Source of the DNA: Actinomycetales bacterium
GTDB lineage: Bacteria; Actinomycetota; Actinomycetes; Actinomycetales; Dermabacteraceae
Direction of reading: 5' to 3'
Assembly (NCBI GenBank): GCA_012799425.1
Contig: JAAZLF010000103.1
Span: forward strand, 1-11,043
Length of the DNA stretch: 11,043 nucleotides
In this document: in pieces, positions 1 to 6,031 of the stretch
Layout: each line of letters begins with the position of its first letter
Numbering within the stretch: position 1 is the stretch's first letter
Made by a program: the position numbers and the translations under genes
The notes under the pieces: model-generated
Databases searched by the model: none
Told to the model about the DNA's origin: nothing
Seen by the model: only the letters and a program-made list of their open reading frames with translations

Positions 1-517
1 CGAGGTGCCGATTTGGATCCTCGGATCGACCGCGAACGGCGCTCGCCTGGCCGCCCAGCTGGGCATGCCGTTCTCCGTCGCCTCCCACTTCGCGCCCTTC
101 CAGTACCTGCATGCGCTGGACGTCTACCGCCAGCACTTCGACCCCGACGCCGAGGCCGCACAGATCGAACAGCCTCGCATCATGGTCGGGGTGAACCTCG
201 TGGTCGCGGACACCGACGCGGAGGCGCAGCGCCAGTTCACCACGCTCCAGCAGATGTTCCTCGGGGTCGTCACCGGGCAGCGGAAGAAGATCCAGCCGCC
301 GCGACCGATCGAGGAGGTCGCCCCGGATCAGCTGCTCTCGCAGGTGGATCAGACCCTCTCGATCAAGGCCGTCGGCTCCCCCACCACCGTGGTGCGCCAG
401 CTCGAGGAGATCGTCGCCGCGACGGGCGCGGACGAGCTGATCCTCACCGCCTACTACTACGACCCCGCCGACCGCCTGCACGCCCTCGAGCTGCTCGCAG
501 AGGCGTGGGGGCTGTGA
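1..517 (+). CDS. LLM-class flavin-dependent oxidoreductase, C-terminal part (5' truncated by window edge)
   Basis: The reading frame is open from the window edge (first full codon at base 2) to TGA at 515-517, so about 171 C-terminal residues of a longer protein are visible. They fit the bacterial luciferase-like monooxygenase superfamily, most like the MsnO8-type single-component LLM oxidoreductases. The visible part begins with IWILGSTANGARLAAQLG, followed by ASHFAP, a YRQHF segment, the VVADTDAEAQRQF stretch, and a C-terminal GSPTTVVRQLEEI...GADELILTAYYY segment typical of the last helix and strand of the TIM barrel. Such enzymes use reduced flavin and oxygen on unknown substrates in the cytoplasm. 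The N-terminal flavin-binding part is off-window. It lies 140 bp upstream of the ROK gene on the same strand, but that gene seems to have its own promoter. Family confidence is high; the substrate cannot be told. Confidence 0.88.
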   Translation, partial: EVPIWILGSTANGARLAAQLGMPFSVASHFAPFQYLHALDVYRQHFDPDAEAAQIEQPRIMVGVNLVVADTDAEAQRQFTTLQQMFLGVVTGQRKKIQPPRPIEEVAPDQLLSQVDQTLSIKAVGSPTTVVRQLEEIVAATGADELILTAYYYDPADRLHALELLAEAWGL

Positions 518-543
518 GGCGCCGGGAACGGCGGGGAGGAGCA

Positions 544-565
544 ATTCTCGGCCCCTCGTGAGAAT
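544..565. repeat. Short inverted repeat after the LLM gene
   Basis: ATTCTC (544-549) and GAGAAT (560-565) form 6-bp perfect arms around a 10-nt spacer, 27 bp after the LLM stop codon. The stem is short and no T-run follows, so it is at best a weak terminator. It could equally be a regulator site upstream of the ROK gene. Confidence 0.3.
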
Positions 566-599
566 CAGTACGGGCCATTCCTCATATACGCTGGAGAAA

Positions 600-615
600 G
601 TCTGGGCGCCCAGAC
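600..615. promoter_or_regulatory. Perfect 16-bp palindrome upstream of the ROK gene, candidate operator
   Basis: GTCTGGGCGCCCAGAC is a perfect dyad with no spacer, centred 50 bp before the ROK ATG at 658. A TANNNT -10-like hexamer (TACGCT, 587-592) lies just upstream and another (TAGATT, 645-650) downstream, so a protein bound here could affect either. No T-run follows, so a terminator is less likely. Autoregulation by the adjacent ROK protein is the simplest guess but is inference. Confidence 0.45.
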
Positions 616-644
616 GAATCTCCCGCGACACCCCGCGCACGTGA

Positions 645-650
645 TAGATT
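645..650 (+). promoter_or_regulatory. Candidate -10 element for a leaderless ROK transcript
   Basis: TAGATT fits the actinobacterial TANNNT -10 consensus and ends 7 bp before the ATG at 658. That is the spacing at which transcription would begin at or next to the start codon. No purine-rich Shine-Dalgarno sequence sits at a normal distance from the ATG. I see no good -35 hexamer, which is common for such promoters. It supports ATG 658 over the in-frame TTG at 649, which would lie inside this element. Confidence 0.5.
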
Positions 651-657
651 GCGGAGA

Positions 658-1875
658 ATGTCGACGCGTCGAGGAATACCCACCCGAGGGACCCCTTTCG
701 AGGTCGTGCGCGCCCTTCTCGAGAAGGGCGGCATGCACCGCGCCGAGCTCGCGCGCCACCTGCAGACCTCGCGCGCGACCATCACCAACACGGTGACCTC
801 CCTGCTCGAGCAGGGCATGGTCGAGCCTGCGGGCACGGACGGCACCCTCGAGCTCAGCGAGGGCAAAGCGCCGCTGAAGGAGAAGCTCGTGCTGGCCCGC
901 CGCGCCGGCATCATCGGCGCCGTGATCCATCAGGACGACTCCACGATCGTCGGCATCGGCGAGCTGGACGGGCGGGTCATCGCCACCCGATACATGGAGT
1001 GCTCGCCGGACTCCCGCGGCCGCGAACGCGTCGACACCGCTGTGGTGGCCCTGCACGAGCTCCTCGACGAGCTCCCGGCACCGCCCCCGCGCCTCCATGG
1101 CCTGCATGTCGCACCGAACACCCTGATGAACCGCCACACGGGCGAGGTCCTCGGGGGCGGCGCCTCGAGCAAGTGGCACGGCGTGAACCTGCGGCGCGAA
1201 TACGAGGAGGCGCTCGGCACCGCCGTGGTGCTCGAGAACATCGCCCGCCACAGCGCCTACGCCCAGTACCGCGCGCTGACGGGGCCCGCGCCGCGCAACG
1301 TGCTGCACGTGAGCCTGTCCTTCGGCATCGCCCTCGGGCAGGTCCTCGACGGGCGCATCATCTCCGGCGCGCACGGGGGCGCGGGCGAGCTCGGCCACGT
1401 CAGCATCGACGGCAACGGACCCATCTGCCCCTGCTCCAACCGGGGCTGCCTGGTGCGCTACGCCAGCGCCGAGGAGATCCTGGGCGAGTGCCGCATCGTC
1501 ACCGGCACCGACCTCACGCTGGACGAGGCGATCGACCTCGCGCTGGGCGGCGACGATCGGGTGGTCTCGATCTTCTCCCGGGCCGGTGCGGCGGTCGGCA
1601 TGGCGCTGAACGCCGCCTGCAACCTGCTGGACCCGGACCTGATCCTCATCGGCGGCCGCCTGGCCCGTGCCGGGGACATCATCATCGACCCCCTGCGCGA
1701 TGCGCTCTTCCGCAGCGCCCTGCCGCTGTTCGGGCACGGGCTGCGGATCGAGCAGGCCGCGCAGCTGACCGATCAGGACCTCGTCGGCGCCTCCCTGCGC
1801 GCCATGCGCCTGGATCTCGACCTCGCTGCCGCAGTGCTCGCCGCGCATGAGCCGGCGGCGGTCACCGTCGCCTGA
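658..1875 (+). CDS. ROK-family transcriptional regulator (NagC/XylR type)
   Basis: The protein has 405 residues, the usual ROK-repressor length. Residues about 14-58 form a winged helix-turn-helix (LLEKGGMHRAELARHL, then TSRATITNTVTSLLEQGMVE). The remainder is a ROK sugar-kinase fold. The zinc site is intact: GELGH with H247, then CPCSNRGC giving C257, C259 and C264. E244 and H247 are also the usual sugar-contacting residues. The kinase parts look lost: the phosphate-binding DxG motif reads I-H-Q near residues 90-92, and the catalytic-Asp motif (normally END) reads ENI, with I195. It is therefore probably a sugar-responsive DNA-binding repressor or activator with no kinase activity. The start at ATG 658 is chosen for its leaderless promoter spacing. 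It runs convergent to the ABC importer operon, whose substrate is a plausible effector. Family is certain; effector and targets are inferred. Confidence 0.93.
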   Translation: MSTRRGIPTRGTPFEVVRALLEKGGMHRAELARHLQTSRATITNTVTSLLEQGMVEPAGTDGTLELSEGKAPLKEKLVLARRAGIIGAVIHQDDSTIVGIGELDGRVIATRYMECSPDSRGRERVDTAVVALHELLDELPAPPPRLHGLHVAPNTLMNRHTGEVLGGGASSKWHGVNLRREYEEALGTAVVLENIARHSAYAQYRALTGPAPRNVLHVSLSFGIALGQVLDGRIISGAHGGAGELGHVSIDGNGPICPCSNRGCLVRYASAEEILGECRIVTGTDLTLDEAIDLALGGDDRVVSIFSRAGAAVGMALNAACNLLDPDLILIGGRLARAGDIIIDPLRDALFRSALPLFGHGLRIEQAAQLTDQDLVGASLRAMRLDLDLAAAVLAAHEPAAVTVA

Positions 1876-1904
1876 GACCCTCCACGAGCCCGCCGGCCTG
1901 ACGA

Positions 1905-1995
1905 GCATTCCTGCTCGGCAGCTCAGAAGCATTCTTAAATACATTCTGAGGGAATTCTGGGGCGTGAACAGCCGCACCCTCCCCGGAATGCATTC
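1905..1995. repeat. AT-rich island with repeated CATTC motifs and a 7-bp inverted repeat
   Basis: GCATTC occurs at 1905-1910, 1929-1934 and 1990-1995, ACATTC at 1941-1946 and GAATTC at 1952-1957. The three middle copies are spaced 12 and 11 bp apart, close to one helical turn. CTCAGAA (1922-1928) and TTCTGAG (1944-1950) make a perfect 7-bp inverted repeat around an AT-rich 15-nt centre. It lies between the 3' ends of convergent genes, so an ordinary promoter operator is not expected here. It may belong to the termination region or be a protein-binding array. Confidence 0.35.
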
Positions 1996-2014
1996 CGGGA
2001 CGGGTGCGGCTGTT
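1967..2014. terminator. Long nested hairpin, bidirectional terminator between the ROK gene and the ABC operon
   Basis: The arms at 1967-1979 (AACAGCCGCACCC) and 2002-2014 (GGGTGCGGCTGTT) are a perfect 13-bp inverted repeat. Between them, after a 2x2 internal loop, sits a perfect 18-bp palindrome, CCCGGAATGCATTCCGGG (1982-1999). On the plus strand the stem runs into TTTT (2013-2016), giving a rho-independent form for the ROK transcript. On the minus strand the hairpin begins about 50 nt after the YtcP-type permease stop but has only TT after it, so termination may be weaker in that direction. Confidence 0.8.
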
Positions 2015-2064
2015 TTCTCGAAGGAGTCGGGCGTCCCATATCGCCCATTGCCCCGGACTGTCCA

Positions 2065-3027
2065 TCAGCCCTTGATGGCTCCCGTGAGAACTCCCTTCGT
2101 GAAGAACTTCTGCGCGAACGGGTAGACCACCAGGATCGGCAGCGTGGCGATGACGATGATCGCCATCTGCACGGTCTGCGCCGGGGGCGGCGGACGGTCG
2201 CTGGCCTGCGAGACGTCCGAGAGGGTGTTGCCCTGGACCACGTACTGGTTCAGCACCAGCTGGATCGGCCACTTCGCGGTGTCGTTGATGTAGATCAGCG
2301 CGTTGAAGTAGACGTTCCAGAAGCCCACCGCGTAGAACAGCGCGATCACGGCGATGACCGCCTTGGACAGCGGCAGCACGATCCCGACGAAGATGCGGAT
2401 CTCGCTCGCGCCGTCGATGCGCGCGGACTCCAGCAGCTCCTGCGGCAGCCCCATGAAGAAGTTGCGCATCACGACCATGTTGAAGGCGCCCAGAAGGCCC
2501 GGCACGATCAGCGCCCAGTAGGAGTCCAGCAGGCCCAGCTGCTTGATCAGCAGGTAGTTCGGGATGATGCCCGCGCCGAAGAACATGGTGCACAGCACGA
2601 GCACCAGCGTCGCCTTCGAGAACGGCACCTGCCAGGTGCGGGTGAGGCCGTAGGCCATCATCGCCGTCACCGTCACCGCGAGGAAGGTGCCCACGGCCGT
2701 GATGCCGATCGAGACCATCAGCGACCTGGTGACGATGCCCCCTGAGAGCACGGACCGGTATGCCTCGATCGAGAACGAGGTGGGCACCAGCTGACCGGAG
2801 GTGATCGATGCCTGGTCCGCGAACGAGAACATGATCACGTACAGGAACGGGTACAGCATCACCACCGCGATCGCCGCGATGGAGGCCACCTTCAGCACGC
2901 TGACGAACGTGGTGGGCTTCTCCATCCACGGCGGGCGGACGCCCTTGGGCGCGCGCTTGCGGCGTCGCGCCTCTCCCAGCTTCTGCGGGACGATCGCTGC
3001 AGGGTCCTGCAGATCTGTCGATGCCAT
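2065..3027 (-). CDS. Carbohydrate ABC transporter permease, YtcP/CUT1 type
   Basis: This 320-residue inner-membrane permease forms half of the channel of a CUT1-class sugar importer. An N-terminal cytoplasmic segment of about 40 residues, rich in Arg, Lys and Pro, is followed by about six membrane segments. The EAA loop that contacts the ATPase is at about 197-219 (ELLESARIDGASEIRIF...LP). The C-terminus, about 297-320 (PILVVYPFAQKFFTKG...GAIKG), is characteristic of the YtcP/LplC branch that works with LplB-type partners and large binding proteins. ATG at 3027 is preceded by GGAGGA 8 nt upstream. The start overlaps the stop of the upstream permease by one base (TGATG), suggesting translational coupling. 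It is the last gene of the minus-strand operon, followed by the hairpin at 1967-2014. Substrate unknown; an oligosaccharide is likely from the family. Confidence 0.93.
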   Translation of the reverse strand: MASTDLQDPAAIVPQKLGEARRRKRAPKGVRPPWMEKPTTFVSVLKVASIAAIAVVMLYPFLYVIMFSFADQASITSGQLVPTSFSIEAYRSVLSGGIVTRSLMVSIGITAVGTFLAVTVTAMMAYGLTRTWQVPFSKATLVLVLCTMFFGAGIIPNYLLIKQLGLLDSYWALIVPGLLGAFNMVVMRNFFMGLPQELLESARIDGASEIRIFVGIVLPLSKAVIAVIALFYAVGFWNVYFNALIYINDTAKWPIQLVLNQYVVQGNTLSDVSQASDRPPPPAQTVQMAIIVIATLPILVVYPFAQKFFTKGVLTGAIKG

Positions 3028-3995
3028 CAGAACAGTCCTCCGGTTCCCAGTCGCTTGGCGATCTTGTTCGCGGCGATCACGAGGAAGGTCGCGATCAAGC
3101 CCTTCAGCAGGCCGGCGGCTGCCGCCACTCCCCAGTCGCCGCCGGCGATGCCTCGGAAGTAGACGAAGGTGTCGAGCACCTCTGCCGCGTTGGCGCCGAC
3201 AGCCGGCTGCTGGATCAGCATCTGCTCGAAGCCGACGGTGAGCACGTTGCCGACCGTCAGGATCAGCAGCAGCGAGATCACCGGCACCATGCCCGGCAGG
3301 GTCACGTGCCACATGCGGCGCCAGGAGCCGGCGCCATCCACCGCAGCGGACTCGTACAGCTCGGTGGGGATCGCGCTGATCGCGGCGAAGAAGATGATCG
3401 TCCCCCAGCCGACGTCCTTCCACACCACCTGGGCGACGACCAGGAACTTGAAGGTCTCGGGGTTGGTCATGATGTTGACGCCCTGGACGCCCACCATGTT
3501 GAACAGCTCGGCGATCACGCCGGTCCCGCCGAAGATCTTCTGCCAGATCGAGATGACCACCACCCAGGAGATGAAGTGCGGGAGGTAGACGATGGTCTGG
3601 ATGACGCGCTTGATCCGTTCGCTCAGCAGCGAGTTGAGGAACAGCGCGAGGATGATCGGTGCCGGGAACGCGAAGGCGATCTGCAGCGTCGAGATGATCA
3701 GCGTGTTCACCAGCGCGTTGATCAGCTGGCTGTCGGTCAGCAGCGCCTTGAAGTTCTCCAGTCCCACGAACGCCGATCCGCCGATGCCGCGGAAGGCGGA
3801 GAAGTCCTGGAACGCCACGATGTTCCCCGCCAGGGGCACGTAGGCGAACAGCAGGATGAACAGCAGTCCGGGCAGGATGAACAGGTACATCTGCCATTCA
3901 CGGCGCATGCGCCGGCCCAGCGGGACGGATCTCGGCGTGGGTCTGGGCGGCGCGCTCTCGGCGGGCGCCGCCTGCTCTCGTGTGTCGAGGGTCAT
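3027..3995 (-). CDS. ABC transporter permease, LplB type
   Basis: This 322-residue permease is the second channel subunit of the importer. A Pro/Ala-rich cytoplasmic N-terminus (about 1-33) is followed by the first membrane helix (MYLFILPGLLFILLFAYVPL, 36-55). Further features are a middle segment typical of LplB proteins (SERIKRVIQTIVYLPHFISW, 125-144) and the EAA loop at about 212-234 (ELYESAAVDGAGSWRRMWHV..LP), with D220 and G221 conserved. I chose ATG 3995 because AGGAAG lies about 7 nt upstream and the protein then starts as LplB homologues do; the frame stays open further upstream, but that would add about 44 Arg-rich residues overlapping the binding-protein gene. It is separated from the upstream binding-protein gene by 65 bp containing a strong hairpin, and shares one base with the downstream permease gene. 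Confidence 0.93.
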   Translation of the reverse strand: MTLDTREQAAPAESAPPRPTPRSVPLGRRMRREWQMYLFILPGLLFILLFAYVPLAGNIVAFQDFSAFRGIGGSAFVGLENFKALLTDSQLINALVNTLIISTLQIAFAFPAPIILALFLNSLLSERIKRVIQTIVYLPHFISWVVVISIWQKIFGGTGVIAELFNMVGVQGVNIMTNPETFKFLVVAQVVWKDVGWGTIIFFAAISAIPTELYESAAVDGAGSWRRMWHVTLPGMVPVISLLLILTVGNVLTVGFEQMLIQQPAVGANAAEVLDTFVYFRGIAGGDWGVAAAAGLLKGLIATFLVIAANKIAKRLGTGGLF

Positions 3996-4025
3996 GATGC
4001 TCTTCCTGTGACGCGGAGGGAGGGT

Positions 4026-4054
4026 GCCCGTCGGCCCGGTGCGGGCCGACGGGC
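4026..4054 (-). promoter_or_regulatory. Intercistronic hairpin between binding-protein and permease genes
   Basis: GCCCGTCGGCCC (4026-4037) and GGGCCGACGGGC (4043-4054) are perfect 12-bp arms around a 5-nt loop, starting 6 bp after the binding-protein stop codon on the transcript. No T-run follows in the direction of transcription. It therefore more likely stabilises the upstream mRNA segment or causes partial termination, giving more binding protein than permease, as known for other sugar ABC operons. The role is inferred. Confidence 0.6.
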
Positions 4055-4060
4055 TCGTCG

Positions 4061-5767
4061 TCAGCTGTTCTCGGCGAGCAGCTCGTCGTACTCGTCGATC
4101 AGCGTCTGGCCGCCGCCGTCCAGCCACGCGGTGCGGTACTCCTCGATCGCGTCCAGGCCCTTGCGGCCGGTGACGATCGCATTGCGGTAGTCGTCGTCGA
4201 TCTGCTCGAGCTTCGCGTTGAGGCGGGAGGCGCTGGGGGCCATCATCCCGAGCACCGCCGAGGGCTCGGCGAGGCTGATGTAGGTCTCCTGCGCGATCCG
4301 GAAGCCGTCGGCGTGCTCCGCCTGCCGGGCCGGCACGGTGTAGGTCGGCGAATGGCTGACGCCCAGCCAGTTCAGCGCCGAGTGGTCCACGCCCGCCTGT
4401 TCGTCATCCAGGGTGATGATGTTGCTGTCCTCGTCGAACTCGAAGTGGACGCCCTCGATGCCGTTCTTGATGAACAGCGCCTCCTTCGAGCCGTAGGGGG
4501 CGCGCCACCAGTTCACGATGTCCAGCAGGGTATGCAGCCGCTGCTCGTCCTCCGCCGCGGCCGAGGAGATCGCGACGATGCCCCAGGCGCCGTCGTCACG
4601 GTCCACCAGCAGATCGCCGCCGTCGAAGGCCGGCGGGATCATCCACTCCACCTCGGCCTCCGGCGTGGAGGCCAGCAGGTTGTCGAGCCCGACCCCGAAG
4701 ATGCCGCCGAAGGAGCCGGACCACACGGCGGTCTGCCCGTTGCCCCACAGCTCGTCGAGACCGCCGGAGAAGGCGTCGGGATGGATCGCGCCCTCCTTCC
4801 AGAGCGTCGCCTCGGCCTCGAGGGCCTTGGCGAAGCCCTCGGTCTGGCGCACGTTGATGACCGACCCGGAGTCGTCCAGCTGCCAGTTCGTCCCGGCGCG
4901 GTAGACCCATTCGAAGATCTTGTGGTAATCCCGGGTGAGCGCCGGGATCGCCCAGATCTGCTTGCCGTGGGCGGTCTTGAGCGCGCCGATGTCGATCAGC
5001 ACCTGGAGGAACTCATCGGCGTTCGAGCCGAGGTCCTCGTGGCCCGCCAGCTCCACGAGATCCTTGCGGAACACGGGCAGGTTGTTCAGGTAGGGGTTCT
5101 CGTTCGGGATGCCCAGCAGGTGGCCGTTCAGCGCAGTGGCCTTCCACGCGCCCTCGGGGATGTTGGCGAGGTTCGGCCACTGCAGCACGTTGTCGCCGGC
5201 CAGCACCTCGGAGAGATCTGCGAAGGCGCCGTCCTGCATCGAGCTCAGGCCCGAGGGCGTGCTCGGGTCCACGAACATGAGGTCTGGGATGTCACCGGAG
5301 GCCACGGTGGTGGAGACCTTGTCGTCGTATCCCTCGACCGCGGTGAGGATGGGGTTCCAGGTGACCCCCATCTGCTTCTCGAACTCCTGCCAGCTGGGGT
5401 TGTCCCCGCGGCTGCGGGGCGGGGAGCCCCACAGGTACTGGAAGGAGGTCAGCTCCGTCTCGCCGTCTCCGGGAGCCTCGTCGACGGACTGGAAGTAGTC
5501 CTCCTCGGCCACGGGCTGGACGAAGATCGTGGGCATCCCCTCGACCTCGGAGACGATGCCGCCCTCGGGGACCTCGGGTGCCACATAGGTGGGCAGTGCG
5601 AGCGCGCGCTTCTCGCTCGGGTCGACCGAGGAGGCGCCGCCGCTGCCGCCGCAGGCCGCGAGGCCCGTGAGGGACACGGCGAGCGCGCCGAGGCCGAGCG
5701 CGGTGCGGCGCCGGGGGAGCCAGGTGGACGACGAGGGGGCGGCGATGTCCTGCGATTCGTTGTGCAT
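4061..5767 (-). CDS. Extracellular solute-binding lipoprotein of the sugar ABC importer
   Basis: The gene encodes 568 residues. The leader has a twin-arginine stretch (PRRRTALGLGALAVS, 18-32) and a lipobox (LAAC, with C39), then a Gly/Ser-rich linker. It is therefore probably a Tat- or Sec-exported lipoprotein on the outer face of the membrane, capturing a carbohydrate for the two permeases encoded downstream. Size over 500 residues and the gene order with LplB- and YtcP-type permeases match the large LplA/LipO-like family-1 binding proteins. Supporting stretches include LTSFQYLWGSPP, WQEFEKQMGVTWN and TVASGDIPDLMFVDPSTPSG. ATG 5767 is preferred over the in-frame codon at 5824, since AAGGAAG lies 6 nt upstream of 5767 and the leader then has normal shape. 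It is first in its operon, with about 260 bp of non-coding DNA before it. Ligand unknown. Confidence 0.92.
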   Translation of the reverse strand: MHNESQDIAAPSSSTWLPRRRTALGLGALAVSLTGLAACGGSGGASSVDPSEKRALALPTYVAPEVPEGGIVSEVEGMPTIFVQPVAEEDYFQSVDEAPGDGETELTSFQYLWGSPPRSRGDNPSWQEFEKQMGVTWNPILTAVEGYDDKVSTTVASGDIPDLMFVDPSTPSGLSSMQDGAFADLSEVLAGDNVLQWPNLANIPEGAWKATALNGHLLGIPNENPYLNNLPVFRKDLVELAGHEDLGSNADEFLQVLIDIGALKTAHGKQIWAIPALTRDYHKIFEWVYRAGTNWQLDDSGSVINVRQTEGFAKALEAEATLWKEGAIHPDAFSGGLDELWGNGQTAVWSGSFGGIFGVGLDNLLASTPEAEVEWMIPPAFDGGDLLVDRDDGAWGIVAISSAAAEDEQRLHTLLDIVNWWRAPYGSKEALFIKNGIEGVHFEFDEDSNIITLDDEQAGVDHSALNWLGVSHSPTYTVPARQAEHADGFRIAQETYISLAEPSAVLGMMAPSASRLNAKLEQIDDDYRNAIVTGRKGLDAIEEYRTAWLDGGGQTLIDEYDELLAENS

Positions 5768-5773
5768 GGCGAA

Positions 5774-5780
5774 CTTCCTT
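5774..5780 (-). promoter_or_regulatory. Ribosome binding site deciding the start of the ABC binding protein
   Basis: On the minus strand AAGGAAG is placed 6 nt before the ATG at 5767. The upstream in-frame start near 5824 lacks such a site and would add about 19 residues before the signal peptide. Confidence 0.65.
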
Positions 5781-5835
5781 GTCCGAACGGATCTGAGCGG
5801 TCCAGCGGGTGACCGTGGGAACACTCACCGGGCAC

Positions 5836-5902
5836 CTGTTGAGATACTGAACACTACAGAGCGTCGGCCGTTTGCGCGACCACTTCTATGTAGTCACACA
5901 TA
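5836..5902 (-). promoter_or_regulatory. Likely promoter/operator region of the ABC importer operon
   Basis: This AT-richer stretch lies upstream of the binding-protein gene, after the TRAP operon terminator. TATGTAGTCACACATA (5887-5902) has 5-bp inverted arms TATGT/ACATA around 6 bases. A second, weaker dyad runs from CTGT at 5836 to ACAG at 5859. On the minus strand TAGTGT within this stretch fits TANNNT, but I found no convincing -35 partner, so the exact promoter is not assigned. The dyads are candidate operators for a regulator not identified here. Confidence 0.35.
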
Positions 5903-5977
5903 ACGGTATCGTCTCGGCGCGCGGGTGAGCATCGCGGATCCCGCCACGCGCTCCCCAGCACCTGCGGGCATGGGAAA

Positions 5978-6005
5978 GGGGCCACGGCACATGCGCCGTG
6001 GCCCC
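5978..6005 (-). terminator. Terminator hairpin of the TRAP operon
   Basis: GGGGCCACGGC (5978-5988) and GCCGTGGCCCC (5995-6005) are perfect 11-bp arms with a 6-nt loop. On the minus strand the stem ends in CCCC and is followed by TTTCCC, a short T-run. It lies about 27 nt after the DctM-type stop codon, so it separates the TRAP operon from the ABC operon. Confidence 0.75.
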
Positions 6006-6031
6006 CTCCTCAGAGCTTCCTCAGAGCAGGA

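Noticed and set aside
565..1977. A 470-codon open frame on the minus strand across the ROK gene
   Set aside because: It is antisense to a gene with clear family motifs, has no recognisable domain, and its Gln/Asp/Arg/Ala-rich composition is that of a GC-rich shadow frame.
3021..4190. A 389-codon open frame on the plus strand opposite the two permease genes
   Set aside because: Its composition (His, Asp, Gln, Arg rich, no domain) mirrors membrane-protein codons read antisense; the permease genes are certain.
4313..5812. A 499-codon open frame on the plus strand opposite the ABC binding protein
   Set aside because: The minus-strand protein has a lipoprotein leader and family pattern, while this one is low-complexity and rich in Gly, Val, Asp and Arg as expected for an antisense shadow.
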